NCBI GenBank assembly: GCA_937951625.1
Contig: CALFBP010000014.1
Span: 1-64,000 of the forward strand
Direction: 5' to 3'
DNA from: an uncultured Thermoguttaceae bacterium
GTDB taxonomy: Bacteria > Planctomycetota > Planctomycetia > Pirellulales > Thermoguttaceae
Length of the DNA stretch: 64,000 bases
Shown here: positions 62,283 to 64,000 of the stretch, one piece after another
Numbering within the stretch: the first letter of the stretch is position 1
Layout of the letters: each line of letters opens with the position of its first letter
The notes under the pieces: model-generated
Database searches by the model: none
The model's input: the letters and a program-made list of their open reading frames with translations, nothing else
Told to the model about the DNA's origin: nothing
Position numbers and translations under genes: made by a program

Positions 62283-64000
62283 ATGGAAAACACTTCTGGA
62301 AAAAGCCCTTCTTCAGAAGGCAAAAAGACGCCTCGTCAGAGGGTAAGTGGCTCAACCCTCGTGTTGGTGGCTGTCTTGGCGGTTGCAATCATCTTCTTGC
62401 TTTCCCGACCGGGGACGGGGACGCGAAACGAGGTCCCCTACGGCGTGTTTCGTGCCGAGCTGGCTCAGGGTAACGTAGCGCGGGCAAATGTGAAGGGCAT
62501 GAAAGTCTATGGCGAGTTCAAGACCGCGCCGGTCATTCCCCACGGCAAGTCAGGGCGGGATGGCGCCGCGGAACGCTACGACTTGAAGTTCGTCACCACC
62601 CTTCCACCCCAAGTGCTGGATGATCCCGCCTTCGACGAGATGATGCTCAAGGCCCTCGGGCCCAACTATTCGGCGACCGAGCCAAGCGACAACACCGGCT
62701 ACATGTTGGGTGTGTACTTGCTGGTGACGGTATTGCTCTTCGCGGCGATTTGGATCATGTTCCGTCGTACCCGCGACCAAGTGCTCGGCGGCGGATTGCT
62801 CACCGGCTTCGCCAAGAGTCCCGCCCGGCGTTACGAGGCCGGCGACACCCGAGTGACCTTCGACGACGTGGCGGGCCTGGAAGGCGTCAAGCACGAATTG
62901 GAAGAAGTGGTCGAGTTCCTCAAGAGCCCGGAAAAGTTCCGTAAATTGGGCGGTCGCGTGCCCAAGGGGGTGTTGCTGATGGGACCACCCGGTACCGGCA
63001 AGACGCTTTTGGGCCGGGCAGTGGCGGGCGAGGCGGGCGTGCCGTTCTTTTCCATTAGCGGTTCGGAGTTCATCCAGATGTTCGTCGGCGTGGGCGCTAG
63101 CCGCGTCCGCGATCTGTTCGGCACCGCTAAGGAAAACGCCCCCTCGATCCTGTTCATCGACGAGATCGACGCGGTGGGCCGTCACCGCGGGGCAGGACTA
63201 GGCGGTGGTCACGACGAACGCGAGCAGACCCTCAATCAAATCCTCAGCGAAATGGACGGCTTCACCCCGACCGAGTCGGTGATCGTCATGGCCGCCACCA
63301 ATCGGCCCGATATCCTCGATCCCGCCCTCCTCCGGCCCGGCCGCTTCGACCGCCATATCACCGTGGATCGGCCCAATTTCCAGGGCCGATTGGCGATCTT
63401 CAAGGTCCATACCCGCCAAGTCCCGTTGGGCGACGATGTGGACCTGGAGCGTTTGGCGGCAGGCTCGGTGGGGCTGACCGGGGCCGACATCCGCAACCTG
63501 GTCAACGAGGCGGCCATTTGGGCGGCGCGACACGACAAGGAGCGGGTCGATATGAGCGACTTCGAATACGCCCGCGACCGCGTCATCATGGGCTCGAAAC
63601 GCGAGGAAATCCTCACCGGGAAAGAAAAGTCGATGACCGCCTATCACGAGGCCGGCCACGCCCTGCTCGTTTGGCTAGCCCCCTGCCGCGACCGTGTCCA
63701 CAAAGTGTCGATCATTCCCCGCGGGCGGTCGCTCGGCGCCACCCAACTCTTGCCCGAGGAAGACCGCGTCAACATCAGCGAGTCCGAACTGCACAACCGC
63801 CTGGCGTTCCTTTTAGGCGGTCGGGCCGCGGAAAAACTGGTCTTCGACGAACTCAGCGCGGGCGCCGAGGACGACTTGAAACAAGCCACCCAACTCGCCC
63901 GACGCATGGTCGCCCATTGGGGCATGAGCGAACGGCTCGGGCCGGTGGCCTTTCGGGCGGGCGAAGAACATCCGTTCTTGGGCAAGGAAATCGCCGAGCC
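62283..64000 (+). CDS. ftsH: ATP-dependent zinc metalloprotease FtsH (3' end outside window)
   Basis: A membrane AAA+ protease that degrades misfolded and short-lived proteins. The 572 residues present include TM1 (about 25-42), a periplasmic part, TM2 (about 140-160) and the AAA module. The module has Walker A G-P-P-G-T-G-K-T (234-241), pore loop F-V-G-V-G, Walker B I-L-F-I-D-E-I-D and the second region of homology R-P-G-R-F-D-R. The zinc motif H-E-A-G-H is at 455-459. The frame runs off the window end, so the C-terminus is missing here, not truncated in the genome as far as can be told. Confidence 0.95.
   Translation, partial: MENTSGKSPSSEGKKTPRQRVSGSTLVLVAVLAVAIIFLLSRPGTGTRNEVPYGVFRAELAQGNVARANVKGMKVYGEFKTAPVIPHGKSGRDGAAERYDLKFVTTLPPQVLDDPAFDEMMLKALGPNYSATEPSDNTGYMLGVYLLVTVLLFAAIWIMFRRTRDQVLGGGLLTGFAKSPARRYEAGDTRVTFDDVAGLEGVKHELEEVVEFLKSPEKFRKLGGRVPKGVLLMGPPGTGKTLLGRAVAGEAGVPFFSISGSEFIQMFVGVGASRVRDLFGTAKENAPSILFIDEIDAVGRHRGAGLGGGHDEREQTLNQILSEMDGFTPTESVIVMAATNRPDILDPALLRPGRFDRHITVDRPNFQGRLAIFKVHTRQVPLGDDVDLERLAAGSVGLTGADIRNLVNEAAIWAARHDKERVDMSDFEYARDRVIMGSKREEILTGKEKSMTAYHEAGHALLVWLAPCRDRVHKVSIIPRGRSLGATQLLPEEDRVNISESELHNRLAFLLGGRAAEKLVFDELSAGAEDDLKQATQLARRMVAHWGMSERLGPVAFRAGEEHPFLGKEIAE

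Overview
This window reads as a chromosome segment of a GC-rich planctomycete, most likely from the Pirellulales or a Thermogutta-like lineage. Evidence for this is the density of GYF-domain and zinc-ribbon membrane proteins, a Minf_1886-family gene next to a PSP1/RicT-type gene, repeated exported Gfo/Idh/MocA oxidoreductases, polysaccharide-degrading enzymes, and DUF3299 and YeeE/YedE genes. The assignment rests on family recall, not on a marker gene. There is one tRNA gene (Arg, anticodon ACG). I see no rRNA, no CRISPR array and no intact insertion sequence.

Layout. 1-1047 is a DHH/DHHA1 phosphoesterase. 1178-8429 is a compact cassette of phage structural genes: a small leading ORF, a prohead protease fused to a scaffold-like tail, a decoration protein, a major capsid protein, head-completion and tail-terminator-like proteins, and two unknowns. 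It ends in a GT4 glycosyltransferase. No portal, terminase, tape-measure, baseplate, integrase or lysis gene is visible, and a 16-bp perfect palindrome lies directly upstream. 8731-15529 holds a heparinase II/III-like lyase, ATP sulfurylase, the tRNA, a biotin protein ligase and a Gfo/Idh oxidoreductase. 15937-18734 is an ABC operon (ATPase, FtsX/MacB-type permease with a His-rich loop, DUF4190/DUF3299-like membrane protein) suggestive of metal handling. 18996-20266 is the RicT-like/Minf_1886 pair.

20330-25498 is a minus-strand sulfur operon: a dodecaheme cytochrome with octaheme-tetrathionate-reductase-like N-terminal half, a b-type cytochrome, and a YeeE/YedE transporter split over two genes. 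The second transporter gene carries a rhodanese-like domain that lacks its cysteine. 25772-32538 holds unknowns, an ABC ATPase next to a TolC-like protein, an Ogt methyltransferase and an isocitrate-type dehydrogenase. 32650-34484 is an AAA ATPase plus DUF4276 pair, a likely anti-phage module. 35051-38494 contains a phosphatase, a membrane protein with an NlpC/P60-like domain and a CoA-disulfide reductase with an intact rhodanese domain.

39841-42698 has an unusually long CsrA-like protein followed by motA and motB. 42844-53125 is a mixed set: an esterase, two exported Gfo/Idh oxidoreductases, a phosphodiester glycosidase, thioredoxin, MgtE lacking its N domain, an anchored serine protease and MscL. 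53471-56769 is a thiolase and 3-hydroxyacyl-CoA dehydrogenase/enoyl-CoA hydratase pair. The window ends with a zinc-ribbon protein, molybdate/sulfate-type ABC components, a GH127 enzyme, a Nudix hydrolase and a truncated ftsH.

Two themes recur. One is sulfur chemistry (ATP sulfurylase, the cytochrome/YeeE operon, CoA-disulfide reductase-rhodanese). The other is carbohydrate breakdown (heparinase-like lyase, GH127, esterase, three Gfo/Idh enzymes, phosphodiester glycosidase). The two least explained units are the capsid cassette and the dodecaheme sulfur operon.
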